A DNA stretch of 64,000 bases, from NCBI GenBank assembly GCA_044228505.1, contig JBGAUT010000008.1:138977-202976 (forward strand). Reading direction: 5' to 3'. The translations under genes and the position numbers were made by a program. The number at the start of each line of letters is the position of its first letter. Positions within the stretch are counted from its first letter, which is position 1. Shown here in pieces: positions 25,538 to 36,015 of this stretch. Source of the DNA: JAEUKA01 sp044228505 (GTDB lineage: Bacteria > Myxococcota_A > Polyangia > Palsa-1104 > JAEUJZ01). The notes under the pieces were generated by a model, which was not told the origin of the DNA, ran no database searches, and saw nothing but the letters and a program-made list of their open reading frames with translations.

Positions 25538-27646
25538 ATGCTCGACGACGTGGTGCTGCTTTCCTCCGGCACCTGTGGGCACGGGCATGGCAAACCACCG
25601 GCAGTGCCCGATCCGGCGCTGCTCGGGCAGAAGGGGGCGGGGCTGTGCGTGATGGCGCAGCTTGGCTTACCTGTGCCACCGGGTCTGATCTTGCCGTGCT
25701 CGCTGTGGCCGCATTTTTTGGCCCACGACTGCTTTCCGGAAGAGTTCTGGCAGCACATCGAGTCGCAGCTTGCCGAGCTGGGTCACTCCGTCGACGCGGC
25801 GCTCGGTGATCCAGCCCGTCCCCTGCTCCTGTCGGTGCGTTCGGGTGCCAGTGTGTCGATGCCGGGCATGCTCGATTCGCTGCTCAATGTCGGCATCAGC
25901 GAGTCGGTGCTGCCAGGGCTATCCCGACGGCTCGGTGACGCCCGCTGTGCGATGGACTGTTATCGACGCTTTTTGCACCAGTACGCGGCGCTGGTCTTTG
26001 GACTGAAGCCGGACAGCGTGCTGGTTCCCGATCCTTTCGAGGTGTTGCTGTTCGAGCAAAAGCAAAAGCGCGGTGTCAATCGAGACGAAGAGCTGTCGAC
26101 AGAGGATCTGGCGGAGCTGTGCAAGCAGTATCAGGACGTGATCGCCAAGCGCACCGGGTTGAAGGTTCCCGAAGATGCCCGGACCCAGCTCCGCGAAGCG
26201 GTCTATGCTGTGCTGCGCTCGTTTCACAACCCGCGTGCCGAGGAATATCGCCGCATGCAGGGCATTCCGGTCCACATCGGCACGGCGGTCACGCTGCAAC
26301 TGATGGTGTTTGGCAACTTGGGGCCACACTCTGCCACGGGCGTCGTCTTTTCGCGGGATCCCCGCAGCGGTGAGCCGGGTCTGTACGGCGAGTTTTTGCC
26401 CCAGGCGCAGGGCGATGACCTGGTTTCGGGTGGATTTACGCCCCGGCCGATTGCTGAGCTGTCCGCGCTGCTTCCCGGTGCTTACCAGCAGCTCGCGTCT
26501 GCGGTGGCGTCACTCGAGCGTCGCTTTGCCGACTTGCAGGATGTCGAGTTCACCATCGAGCGCGGGCAACTGTTTTTGCTGCAAACCCGCTCGGGCAAGC
26601 GCTCGGCCCGGGCCATGGTACGGGTGGCAAGTGATCTGGTCCGCGAGGGCATGATCTCGCCCGAAGAAGCGCTCCGTCGCTGCGATCCCAAGCGTTTTTC
26701 CGAGCTGCTGTTGCCGATGGTCGATCCGCAGGCCAGTGCTCCCACCATTGCTCGGGGCTTGCCCGCCTCGCCCGGTGCCGCCGCCGGACCGATCGTACTG
26801 ACTTCCCAGGAAGCGGCGGCCCAGCGCCGCAAAGGCATCGCGACGATTTTGATCCGCGCCGAGACCTCGACCGATGACATCGTCGGCATTGAAGCGGCGG
26901 CGGGACTGGTGACGACCCGAGGCGGCATGACCTCGCATGCGGCGGTGGTGGCACGAGGCATGGGTCGCTGCGCCATCGTTGGTTGTTCCTCGCTGCGGGT
27001 CGATATCGCCAAACAACAAGTGTCGACGCGGGAATTTACGCTGCGCCAGGGAGACGCGGTCACCTTGGACGGTCATCGCGGCCTTTTGCTACTGGGCGCG
27101 CTGCCGCTGACGCTGTCGCATGTCCAGCACGACGCCGACCTGTCGCGCCTGTCGGGCTGGGCGATGGCTTCGGCGCGGGTTCCGATCTGGGCGCGACTTT
27201 CGACCAACAACGATCGCCAGCTCGTCCGCAATCTGCCGGTCGCACGACTGCTCCGAATCGACGGCGCGACGGCAACCGCTGACGGCGAGCCACAGCCCAT
27301 CGTCGTCGAATCCATGCTGCCCGAAGTCCCAAAAAGCCATGGCATCCTGCTTAGCGAAAGTGAGCTGGCGCAGCGACCCGCGCTCGCCAAGCAGTCGGCG
27401 CTGATTGCCATTGAACTGACCACGCTGCCCGATGAGACGCTGCTCGAACGAACGCTGCAAGCGGCGCGCAGCGAGTCGCAAGGCCGACCCTGTCCAATTG
27501 GGCTCGCGGTGAGCGAGCAGCTCGCCGTGGAACAGCGGCTGTATGCCATGGCGGCCCGACTGCGATTCGACTTTGTGGCCTGTCCGGTGCTGCGGACTCC
27601 GCTCGCCTGGCTTTTGTCGGCCCGCGCCTCGCTGTCGGAGGCGTAA
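25538..27646 (+). CDS. PPDK-like protein with shortened C-terminus
   Basis: 702 residues. The first ~350 follow the ATP-grasp half of pyruvate phosphate dikinase (K-G-A-G-L; L-L-S-V-R-S-G-A-S-V-S-M-P-G-M; T-G-V-V-F-S-R-D-P; Q-T-R-S-G-K-R). The swivelling phosphohistidine domain is intact with T-R-G-G-M-T-S-H467-A-A-V-V-A-R-G-M-G. After residue ~490 only about 210 residues remain, against roughly 370 in full PPDK, and the PEP/pyruvate barrel motifs (N-x-x-R-T-E-H-M-F-F, G-T-N-D-L-T-Q) are not seen. It can probably self-phosphorylate, but the acceptor is unclear. DUF2007 gene upstream, 3 bp apart. Confidence 0.8.
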   Translation: MLDDVVLLSSGTCGHGHGKPPAVPDPALLGQKGAGLCVMAQLGLPVPPGLILPCSLWPHFLAHDCFPEEFWQHIESQLAELGHSVDAALGDPARPLLLSVRSGASVSMPGMLDSLLNVGISESVLPGLSRRLGDARCAMDCYRRFLHQYAALVFGLKPDSVLVPDPFEVLLFEQKQKRGVNRDEELSTEDLAELCKQYQDVIAKRTGLKVPEDARTQLREAVYAVLRSFHNPRAEEYRRMQGIPVHIGTAVTLQLMVFGNLGPHSATGVVFSRDPRSGEPGLYGEFLPQAQGDDLVSGGFTPRPIAELSALLPGAYQQLASAVASLERRFADLQDVEFTIERGQLFLLQTRSGKRSARAMVRVASDLVREGMISPEEALRRCDPKRFSELLLPMVDPQASAPTIARGLPASPGAAAGPIVLTSQEAAAQRRKGIATILIRAETSTDDIVGIEAAAGLVTTRGGMTSHAAVVARGMGRCAIVGCSSLRVDIAKQQVSTREFTLRQGDAVTLDGHRGLLLLGALPLTLSHVQHDADLSRLSGWAMASARVPIWARLSTNNDRQLVRNLPVARLLRIDGATATADGEPQPIVVESMLPEVPKSHGILLSESELAQRPALAKQSALIAIELTTLPDETLLERTLQAARSESQGRPCPIGLAVSEQLAVEQRLYAMAARLRFDFVACPVLRTPLAWLLSARASLSEA

Positions 27647-27656
27647 GCCGCCCGCG

Positions 27657-28841
27657 CTACTCGGCAGCGGCGAAGGCCTGGGCCAGATCGGCGCGCAGAT
27701 CGTCGACGTGCTCGATCCCGACGCTCAGTCGAATCAGCCCGTCCGAGATCCCCAGGATGTTGCGCTGCTCGACGGGGATGCTGGCGTGGGTCATGCTCGC
27801 CGGATGCTCGATGAGCGACTCGACGCCACCCAGGCTTTCGGCGCAGGCGATAAGCCTCACCGCCCGCAGGATGTTCACCGAGCGCGCCAGGGCTGGAAGC
27901 CGACCGCTGCCGACGACAAAGCTGATCATGCCGCCCGCGCCGTGCATCTGCTGTTTGGCCAGCGCATGCTGCGGATGCGACGCCAGACCCGGATAGATCA
28001 CCCGCTCGATGAGTCCGCGCCCGATCTGCGATTCCAGCCACTCGGCAATCGCCTGGCCATTTTCGCAGTGACGAGCCATCCGCAAAGGCAGGGTCTTGAC
28101 CCCCCGCATCACCAGGAAGCAGTCCATCGGACCCGGCACCGCCCCGATTGCGTTTTGCAAAAAGCGCAGCCGCTCGTGCAGCGCAGCGTCGCTCGTCACC
28201 ACCACCCCGCCCACGACATCGGCATGGCCGTTTATGTACTTGGTGGTCGAGTGAACCACCGCCGTCGCCCCCAGCTCGAGCGGCCGCTGCAGCACCGGTG
28301 ACATGAAGGTGTTGTCGACGAACAGCGGCAGACCCGCCGTCTTGCAGATCGCCGCCACCTGTGCGATGTCACACAGCTTGAGCAGGGGATTGGTCGGCGT
28401 CTCGATCCACACGAGCTTGGTGTTTGGGCGAATCGCCTCGCCGAACGCCGCCGGTCGCATCGGATCGACGTAGCTGACGGACACCCCGAGCTGCTTCATC
28501 ACCCGCTCGAAGATGCGATAGGTGCCGCCGTACAGGTCGTCGCCCGCCACTACATGATCGCCCGCCGACAGCGTGTGCAGGATGGTCGTCGTCGCCGCGC
28601 AGCCCGAGGCAAACGCCACCCCGTGCGTGCCCCCCTCCAGCGCCGCCAGGTTCGCTTCGAGCGCCTGCCGCGTCGGGTTGTGGGTGCGCGAATACTCGTA
28701 GCCCTTGTGCCCGCCCGGCCCGTCCTGCACATAGGTCGAGGTCATAAACACCGGCGGCGTAATCGCTCCGGTCACCGGCTCGGCGGGCTGTCCCGCGTGA
28801 ATCGCAAGCGTCTCCAGGTGCTGCCTATGCGTCGTGTTCAT
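27657..28841 (-). CDS. Cystathionine gamma-synthase/lyase family PLP enzyme
   Basis: 394 residues from ATG 28841, with AGAGG 8 nt upstream; 18 further codons are open upstream but come from a repeat unit. Cys/Met-metabolism PLP fold: Y-x-Y-S-R-T-x-N-P-T, F-A-S-G-C-A-A-T, the PLP-contacting F-V-D-N-T-F, and Lys in H-S-T-T-K-Y-I-N-G-H. It could be cystathionine gamma-synthase (MetB), gamma-lyase or beta-lyase; the motifs do not separate these. Acts in the cytoplasm in the sulfur amino acid pathway. A 42-bp palindrome array lies directly upstream and may control it. It converges on the PPDK-like gene 10 bp away. Confidence 0.87.
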   Translation of the reverse strand: MNTTHRQHLETLAIHAGQPAEPVTGAITPPVFMTSTYVQDGPGGHKGYEYSRTHNPTRQALEANLAALEGGTHGVAFASGCAATTTILHTLSAGDHVVAGDDLYGGTYRIFERVMKQLGVSVSYVDPMRPAAFGEAIRPNTKLVWIETPTNPLLKLCDIAQVAAICKTAGLPLFVDNTFMSPVLQRPLELGATAVVHSTTKYINGHADVVGGVVVTSDAALHERLRFLQNAIGAVPGPMDCFLVMRGVKTLPLRMARHCENGQAIAEWLESQIGRGLIERVIYPGLASHPQHALAKQQMHGAGGMISFVVGSGRLPALARSVNILRAVRLIACAESLGGVESLIEHPASMTHASIPVEQRNILGISDGLIRLSVGIEHVDDLRADLAQAFAAAE

Positions 28842-28880
28842 GTCGTGTCGCCTCTTGCACCAGCCTATGCGCTGGGTTCG

Positions 28881-29107
28881 GATGTCCCTGGACATCTTCT
28901 ATCACCAGTCATGCGGGGTTCGGATGTCCCTGGACATCTTCGGCTCGGTTTACACCGCTTGTTTGATGTCCGGGGACATCTCCTGGCTCGGTTTACACCG
29001 CTTGTTTGATGTCCGGGGACATCTTCAGCTCGGTTTACACCGCTTGCTGGATGTCCGGGGACATCTTCGGCTCGGTTTACACCGCTTGCTGGATGTCACC
29101 GGACCTC
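28881..29107. repeat. 42-bp periodic array of a 16-bp palindrome
   Basis: Six copies of GATGTCCNNGGACATC (last one degenerate) begin at 28881, 28923, 28965, 29008, 29050 and 29092: spacing 42 bp, once 43. Copies 3-6 share the intervening CTCGGTTTACACCGCTTG; copies 1-2 have different filler. The array fills the gap between the carB stop and the cystathionine-synthase-type gene, about 40 bp before its ATG. On the minus strand each main unit also reads as a ten-codon ATG-to-TAA frame (M-S-P-D-I-K/Q-Q-A-V). Confidence 0.9.
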
Positions 29108-29115
29108 TTTACGGG

Positions 29116-32100
29116 CTAGGGCGAAGGGTGCAGGTAGCTGCTCCAGGGCAGCACCTTCAGCGATCCCGGCCCGGCAGCGGACGGCGGCGTCACCCGCGCC
29201 AGCATCTTGACCACCGCCCGGGCGAGCTGGAGGTCGGTGTACAGCGGAATCTCCAGGTCAATCGCCGCCCGTCGAATCAGCACGCCATCGGGACGACCTT
29301 GGCTGTCGAAGCTGCGCGGGATGTTGACGACCAGGTCGATCGCCCCTTCCCGCAGCAGCCGCAGCACCTGGGAGCCTGGCCCGGCTTCCCCCTTGTCGAC
29401 GGTCTGACACGCGATGCCTTCGGCGTGCAGGGTCTCGGCAGTGCCTGGCGTCGCGTAGACTTGCAGCCCAAGCTCGGCCAGCACCCGTGCTTCCTCGACC
29501 AGCAGGTACTTGTCGCTCATCGTTCCCAGCGACAGCAGCACGCCCCGCCTCGGCCAGCGAAAGCCGGTCGATAGGAGCGCCTTGGCGAGCGCCTCTTCCA
29601 CGGTATGACCGAAGCAGCCGACCTCGCCGGTGGCCGCCATCTCGACGCCAAGCAGCGGGTCCGCCCCCGACAGTCGCCGAAACGAAAACATCGGCGCTTT
29701 GACCACCACATAGTCCAGGTCGAGCGGATCGCGCAGCGGCGGCAGCACCACCGACTCGCCCAGCATCGCCCGAGTCGCCGTCGCGATGAAGTCAACACCG
29801 AGCGCCTTGGACACCAGCGGAAAGCTCCGCGAGGCCCGCAGGTTGCACTCGATGACCTTGACCTCATCATCGCGAGCGAGGAGCTGCAAGTTCACCGGCC
29901 CGGTCACCCGCAGCGCCTTGCACAGCGCTCGTCCAATCCGCCGCACCTTGCGGACCATCTCGACGGTCAAATCCTGAGGCGGAATCATCATGGTCGCATC
30001 GCCCGAGTGAACGCCCGCGTCCTCGATGTGCTCACAGATCGCCCACAGCAGGATCTCGCCGTCTTTGGCGACGGCATCTAGCTCGATCTCGCGGGCGTGG
30101 CGCTCGTACTTGCTGACCACCACCGGGTGTTCCGGCGTCACCTGGGTCGCCCCGTCGAGATAGAGCCGCAGCTCTGGTCCGCTGTGCGCCACCCGCATCG
30201 CCGCGCCCGACAGCACGTACGAGGGACGGACCAGCACCGGATAGCCGCCGATGGCCGAAACCGCCGTGTCGAGGTTGGCCATCTCTTTGGCCTCGGTCCA
30301 GCGCGGCTGATCGATGTGGAGCTGGTCGCACAGACCGGAAAACTTGGCGCGATCCTCGGCACAGTCGATCGACTCCGGCGCGGTCCCGAGCAGCCGAATC
30401 CCGGCCTGGGACAGGGGCAGCGCCAGCCGGTTCGGGGTCTGTCCGCCCATCGCCAGCAGCACGCCGCACAGGCCGCCACCAGCCGCCGACTCGAAGTCCC
30501 ACAGCTCGCGCACCGTTTCGAGCGAGACTTCGTCAAAGATCAGCCGGTCGCACAGGTCGTAGTCGGTGCTCACCGTCTCTGGATTGCAGTTGAGCAGCGC
30601 CACCTCATAACCCAGCTCGCGGGCCGCCGCTGCCGCCCCGACACAGCTCCAGTCAAACTCGACCGACGAGCCAATCCGATAGCAGCCCGAGCCGAGCAGC
30701 AGCAGCTTCTTTTTGTCCGACGGCAGCACGTCGTGAGAGTCGGCGTGATAGGTCAGGTACAGGTAGTTGGTCTGCGCCGGATACTCGGCGGCGAGGGTGT
30801 CGATCTGACGAAGCTTGGGCAAAATGTCGAGCTGCCGCCGCCGGTCACGAACCGCCAAGGCCGAGGTGCCCGGCTGGCCCTGCTTGGCAATCTGGGCGTC
30901 GGAAAAGCCCGCTTGCTTGGCCCGTCGCAAAAGCTCCTCATCGAGCGTGGCGGCGGTGTGACCGGACAGCTCGTCGCGCAGCGCGTGTAGCTCGAACAGC
31001 TCGTGCAGGAAAAAGCGGTCAATCGCGGTCGCTTGCGCCACTTCTTCCACGGTGAACCCGAGCGCAAAAGCCCGTGCCAGCGCAAAGATGCGGCGCGATG
31101 AGGGCGGCGAGATCTCGGCGAGCACCGCGGCCCGATCGGTCAGCGCATACAGGTTGGGATCAAAGCCATCGGCCCCGACTTCCAGCATCCGCAGCGCTTT
31201 TTGCAGCGCTTCCCCGAAGCTGCGCCCGATTGCCATGACCTCGCCGACCGACTTCATCTCGGTGCCAATGCGCAGGTCGGCACCGGCAAACTTTTCGAGA
31301 TCCCAGCGCGGCACCTTGCACACCACGTAGTCGAGCGCGGGCTCGAAACAAGCGGTGGTGGTGCGGGTGATGGCATTGCGCAGGGAAGGCAGCGAGTGCC
31401 CAAGCTGGAGCTTGGCCCCGACATAGGCCAGCGGATAGCCGGTCGCCTTCGAGGCCAGCGCCGACGATCGCGACAGCCGAGGATTGACCTCGATCACCCG
31501 AAACCGCGACGCCTTGGGGTCGAGCGCAAACTGAATGTTGCACTCACCGACGATGCCCAAGTGGCGAATCGTCGCAATCGCCGCATCGCGCAGCAGTTGA
31601 TAGTCCGCATCGGAGAGTGTCTGCGAGGGCGCAACGACGATGGACTCGCCGGTGTGGACGCCCATCGGGTCGAAGTTCTCCATGTTGCAGACGGTGATGC
31701 AGTTGTTGTCCTTGTCGCGGACCAGCTCGTACTCGATCTCTTTCCAGCCGCTCAGGCACTCTTCGAGGAGCACTTGCCCGACGCCAGCCAGGGCTCGCTC
31801 GATCGCCGCCGTCAGCTCCTGTGGACCTTTGACAATCGCCGAGCCACGACCACCCAGGGAAAATCCGGCCCGCAGGATCAGCGGATAGCCGATCTCGGCG
31901 GCCACGGTCTTCGCCTCGGCAAGGGAGGTTGCGACCTGGCCCCGCGCCACCGGCACGTCGATCTCGCGCAGCTTGTCGGCGAACAGCTTGCGGTCCTCGC
32001 AGGCCCGAATCGTCTCGATCGAAGTCCCAAGGACGCGCACGCCGTGCCGAGCCAAGATGCCCTCGTCGGCGAGCTTGAGTCCACAGTTGAGCGCGCTCTG

Positions 32101-32408
32101 ACCGCCGAAGCCGAGCAGGATCGCGTCGATCTGCTCACGGACGATGATCTCTTCGACCAGGCTCGGCTCGACCGGCAAAAAATAGACCGCGTCGGCCAGC
32201 TTTTCAGAGGTCTGCACCGTCGCGATGTTGGGATTGATGAGGACGACCCGGATGCCTTCCTCGCGCAGCGCCTTGCAGGCCTGCGACCCCGAGTAATCAA
32301 ACTCGCCCGCTTGGCCAATCTGTAGCGCCCCCGAGCCAAGCACCAGCACACGCTCGGGCAACACCGGCTGGTCGATTGGTAGATCGGCGGACAGGCTGTG
32401 TGGAGCGG

Positions 32409-32412
<4 letters not shown>
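29116..32412 (-). CDS. carB: Carbamoyl-phosphate synthase large subunit
   Basis: 1098 residues, full length. Two ATP-grasp halves are visible: the first opens V-L-G-S-G-A-L-Q-I-G-Q-A-G-E-F-D-Y-S-G-S-Q and contains G-W-K-E-I-E-Y-E-L-V-R-D; the second opens L-L-G-S-G-C-Y-R-I-G-S-S-V-E-F-D. The C-terminal MGS-like regulatory domain holds V-N-I-P-R-S. It makes carbamoyl phosphate from bicarbonate, ammonia (passed from CarA) and two ATP, for arginine and pyrimidines. The wording N-P-N-I-A-T-V-Q-T-S and V-G-E-C-N-I-Q-F-A-L resembles eukaryotic CPS and Bacteroidota CarB more than E. coli CarB. Its ATG overlaps the carA stop by 4 bp. Confidence 0.96.
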
Positions 32413-33479
<1,067 letters not shown>

Positions 33480-33495
33480 CCGGTCGCTCCAGTTA

Positions 33496-33507
33496 TGCAT
33501 TTATGCA
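33496..33507. promoter_or_regulatory. ARG-box-like dyad before carA
   Basis: TGCAT-TT-ATGCA sits 17-28 bp upstream of the carA start, overlapping where a leader or promoter would lie. A second small dyad, ACTGT-TCC-ACAGT, follows at about 33514-33526. A likely binding site for the ArgR encoded at the end of the arg operon. Confidence 0.5.
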
Positions 33508-33651
33508 TCTTACACTGTTCCACAGTCAGCCCTCGAAGGCGGCCAGGGTGAATCACATGACGCGTCAAGTCAAAGCAAAATATCGACGAAATCATTAAAA
33601 TCGACCAGCCCCGTGTCCGAAAAATAGTGCTTGTGCGTCAAATTCAGATTG

Positions 33652-33665
33652 TGCATCTATATGCA
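33652..33665. promoter_or_regulatory. ARG-box-like dyad before argG
   Basis: TGCAT-CTAT-ATGCA has the half-site length and 4-bp A/T-rich spacer of the E. coli ARG box (TGAAT-N4-ATTCA), with C for A at the third position of each arm. It ends 2 bp before the argG ATG; a further ATGCA follows. No Shine-Dalgarno is visible, so argG may be translated from a very short or leaderless mRNA. Confidence 0.55.
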
Positions 33666-33667
33666 TT

Positions 33668-34909
33668 ATGCAAAACAAACTGGGCCCGTTGGCGCTGGCC
33701 TTTTCGGGCGGACTCGATACGTCATACTGCGTTCCCAAGCTGAGCGCCGCAGGCTGGATCGTCCACACGGTATTCGTCGACACCGGTGGCACCAGTGAGG
33801 CGGAGCGCGCCGCCATTGCCAAGCAGGCTGCCGCCGTGGGAGCTGCCTCGCACACCGCCATCGATGCCCGCGAGCAGGTGTTTGACCGCTTCGTGCGCTA
33901 CCTGATCTTTGGCAACGTCCTGCGTGGCGAGGTCTATCCGCTATCGGTGGCCGCCGAGCGCACCCAGCAAGCGATCTCGGTGATTGCAGTCGCCAAGCAG
34001 CTTGGGGCCAAGGCGGTGGCACATGGCTCGACGGGTGCGGGCAACGACCAGATTCGCTTCGACGTGGCGCTGCGGGTGCTGGCCCCCGAGCTGCAAGTGG
34101 TGACGCCGATTCGTGATGGTGGAGTGAAGCGCGAGGAGTCGATCGCCTACCTGCGCGAGCGCGGCTTGCCGGTGCCGGAGCGAGCGACGGCGTACTCGGT
34201 GAATCGAGGACTGTGGGGGACGACCTGGGGGGGCGGCTGGACGCACGACTCGTGGCAGAGTCCGCCGAGTGAGCTGCTCGATCCGCCCAGTCCGACGCTC
34301 GCCCCGATGGATGTCGTAATTGGCTGGGACAAAGGCGTGCCAGTGTCGGTGGACGGCAAAACCTATACGGGCGCGCAGCTCGTCGACGTCCTGGGTGAGC
34401 TGTGTGAGCGGTACGGCATCGGTCGCAGCATCCATGTCGGTGAGACCGTGCTCGGCATCAAGGGTCGGGTCGGCTTTGAGGCAGGCGCAGCGCTGACGCT
34501 GATTGCGGCCCACCGCGAGCTGGAAAAGCTGGTGCAGACCAAGTGGCAAGGATTTTGGAAGGATCACCTGGCGCGCTTTTATGGCGACCGGCTCCATGAG
34601 GGCCAGTATTTCGACCCGGCGCTCCGTGACATCGAGGCACTGCTGCAAAGTAGTCAGCAGCGGGTGACCGGCGAGACGCGGCTGCGGCTGTCACCGGGGC
34701 GGTTCCAAGTCACCGGAGCGCGCAGTCCGGCGTCGCTGCTCGATCGGGCGGTGGCGACCTATGGCGAAGAAAACCTGCTGTGGTCCGGCGAGGAAGCGCG
34801 AGGCTTTGCAAGGGTGTCGGCAGTGGCCCCGCTTCTGGCGGCCCGTGCCCTGGCCCGCGCCGAGTCCATCGCCGCGTCTAGCCAAGCCGAAGGCGAGGAC
34901 CGCCGATGA
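33668..34909 (+). CDS. argG: Argininosuccinate synthase
   Basis: 413 residues. N-terminal PP-loop ATPase motif A-F-S-G-G-L-D-T-S at 11-19, then H-G-S-T-G-A-G-N-D-Q-I-R-F and Y-S-V-N-R-G-L-W-G-T. It joins citrulline and aspartate using ATP, the penultimate step of arginine synthesis. First gene of a nine-gene rightward operon; its stop overlaps the next ATG by 4 bp. The Y-S-x-N-x-G-L-W-G wording resembles the Bacteroidota form. Expression is probably governed by the adjacent ArgR-like site. Confidence 0.95.
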   Translation: MQNKLGPLALAFSGGLDTSYCVPKLSAAGWIVHTVFVDTGGTSEAERAAIAKQAAAVGAASHTAIDAREQVFDRFVRYLIFGNVLRGEVYPLSVAAERTQQAISVIAVAKQLGAKAVAHGSTGAGNDQIRFDVALRVLAPELQVVTPIRDGGVKREESIAYLRERGLPVPERATAYSVNRGLWGTTWGGGWTHDSWQSPPSELLDPPSPTLAPMDVVIGWDKGVPVSVDGKTYTGAQLVDVLGELCERYGIGRSIHVGETVLGIKGRVGFEAGAALTLIAAHRELEKLVQTKWQGFWKDHLARFYGDRLHEGQYFDPALRDIEALLQSSQQRVTGETRLRLSPGRFQVTGARSPASLLDRAVATYGEENLLWSGEEARGFARVSAVAPLLAARALARAESIAASSQAEGEDRR

Positions 34910-36015
34910 TGGTCACCACTCGGGTGCGGCTCGACCGCATCGCCTCTTCGACGCGCAACGCCCACTTGGGACGCGATGTCATCGTCAGTGACCAGATCAA
35001 TCCGTCCGAAGGCTACGTCCTGGCCGTCCGGATCTTGGAGGACAAGTCGACCTACAACACCGTCGAGGACTTGAGTGGCCGGATGGTGCCGCTGCGCTCG
35101 GGCGATATCCTGGCCGGCACGCTTGGGAATCGGCGCGCACTACACGGCTATGCGGGAGAAGTTCCGTCGCACATCGCCGTTGGGGACACGCTCCACGTGC
35201 TCAACTTGGGCGGCGTACTCGGGCGCTGTACCTCGGCCAGTCCCGAGCTGGGGGCACCGTTTCGCGTCGAAGTCCTCGGGGCCATCCTGAGCTTTCCCGA
35301 GCTATCTGATCGCGTCGGCAAGCCCGCCCACATCCGTCAGGGAGCAGTACCCGCCGCCGATGATCTCCGCAGCACGATCCCGGTGATTTATGTCGCTGGC
35401 ACCTGCATGAACACCGGCAAAACCTACGCCGCCACCGAGCTGGTCCGCGGCCTTTCGCGAGGCGGTCTGCGGGTTGCGGCCTGCAAGCTCACCGGCGTGT
35501 CGCTGATGCGCGATACCTTGCAGATGCTCGACGCTGGGGCCATCACCGCGCTGGCCTTTTCCGATAGCGGTCTCGCATCGACGAGAGCAGGCGTCACGAC
35601 CCGGACCGCCAAGGGCATCTTCAACCGTCTCTCTGAGTCGAAACCCGATGTCATCATCGCCGAACTCGGCGACGGCATCCTTGGGGAATACGGCGTTCAG
35701 GACATTTTGCTCGACCCGGAGCTGCGGGGGGCGGCGGGGGCGTGGGTGGTGGCGGCCCCTGATCCGGTTGGCTGCTGGGGCGCGGTCGAAATCCTGCGCC
35801 GTGACTACGGCATCTCAGCCACGGTGCTCACTGGACCCGCGACCGATAACGAAGTCGGGCTCGACTACATCCGCACCAACTTGAATGTCCCGGCCCACAA
35901 CGCACGGCGCGATGCGGCTGGCCTGGTGACGGTGGTGCGCAAGGCCGTCGAAGTAGCCCTACAGCGTGGACCGAAAAAGAGGATCCATGTTCGAGACAGC
36001 GAGGTCGAGGCGTGA
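34906..36015 (+). CDS. P-loop protein of unknown function inside the arg operon
   Basis: 369 residues. The N-terminal ~155 look all-beta (G-D-I-L-A-G-T-L-G-N-R, V-G-D-T-L-H-V-L-N-L-G-G-V-L-G-R-C-T-S). The C-terminal part is a SIMIBI-like P-loop NTPase: Walker A G165-T-C-M-N-T-G-K-T173, then C-K-L-T-G and a strand ending I-I-A-E-L-G-D-G, reminiscent of dethiobiotin synthetase or MobB. DUF1611 proteins have a comparable P-loop, but I cannot establish homology. It overlaps argG and argC by 4 bp each, so it is translated as part of the pathway. The cluster has no argA or argJ, making glutamate N-acylation one candidate role. That is inference. Confidence 0.75.
   Translation: MMVTTRVRLDRIASSTRNAHLGRDVIVSDQINPSEGYVLAVRILEDKSTYNTVEDLSGRMVPLRSGDILAGTLGNRRALHGYAGEVPSHIAVGDTLHVLNLGGVLGRCTSASPELGAPFRVEVLGAILSFPELSDRVGKPAHIRQGAVPAADDLRSTIPVIYVAGTCMNTGKTYAATELVRGLSRGGLRVAACKLTGVSLMRDTLQMLDAGAITALAFSDSGLASTRAGVTTRTAKGIFNRLSESKPDVIIAELGDGILGEYGVQDILLDPELRGAAGAWVVAAPDPVGCWGAVEILRRDYGISATVLTGPATDNEVGLDYIRTNLNVPAHNARRDAAGLVTVVRKAVEVALQRGPKKRIHVRDSEVEA

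Noticed and set aside
28881..29107. CRISPR array
   Set aside because: The units are near-identical throughout, with no unique spacers, and no cas genes are present.
28842..29115. SAM riboswitch before the cystathionine-synthase-type gene
   Set aside because: No conserved riboswitch core is visible; the region is filled by palindromes.
28834..29574. Plus-strand frame with 14-residue repeats
   Set aside because: It is the 42-bp palindrome array read through into the antisense of carB; there is no ribosome site and a one-base spacing change breaks the repeat frame.
34906..36015. Firm assignment as DUF1611/DgcN
   Set aside because: Only the P-loop and general plan are similar; the segments after the P-loop do not clearly match that family.
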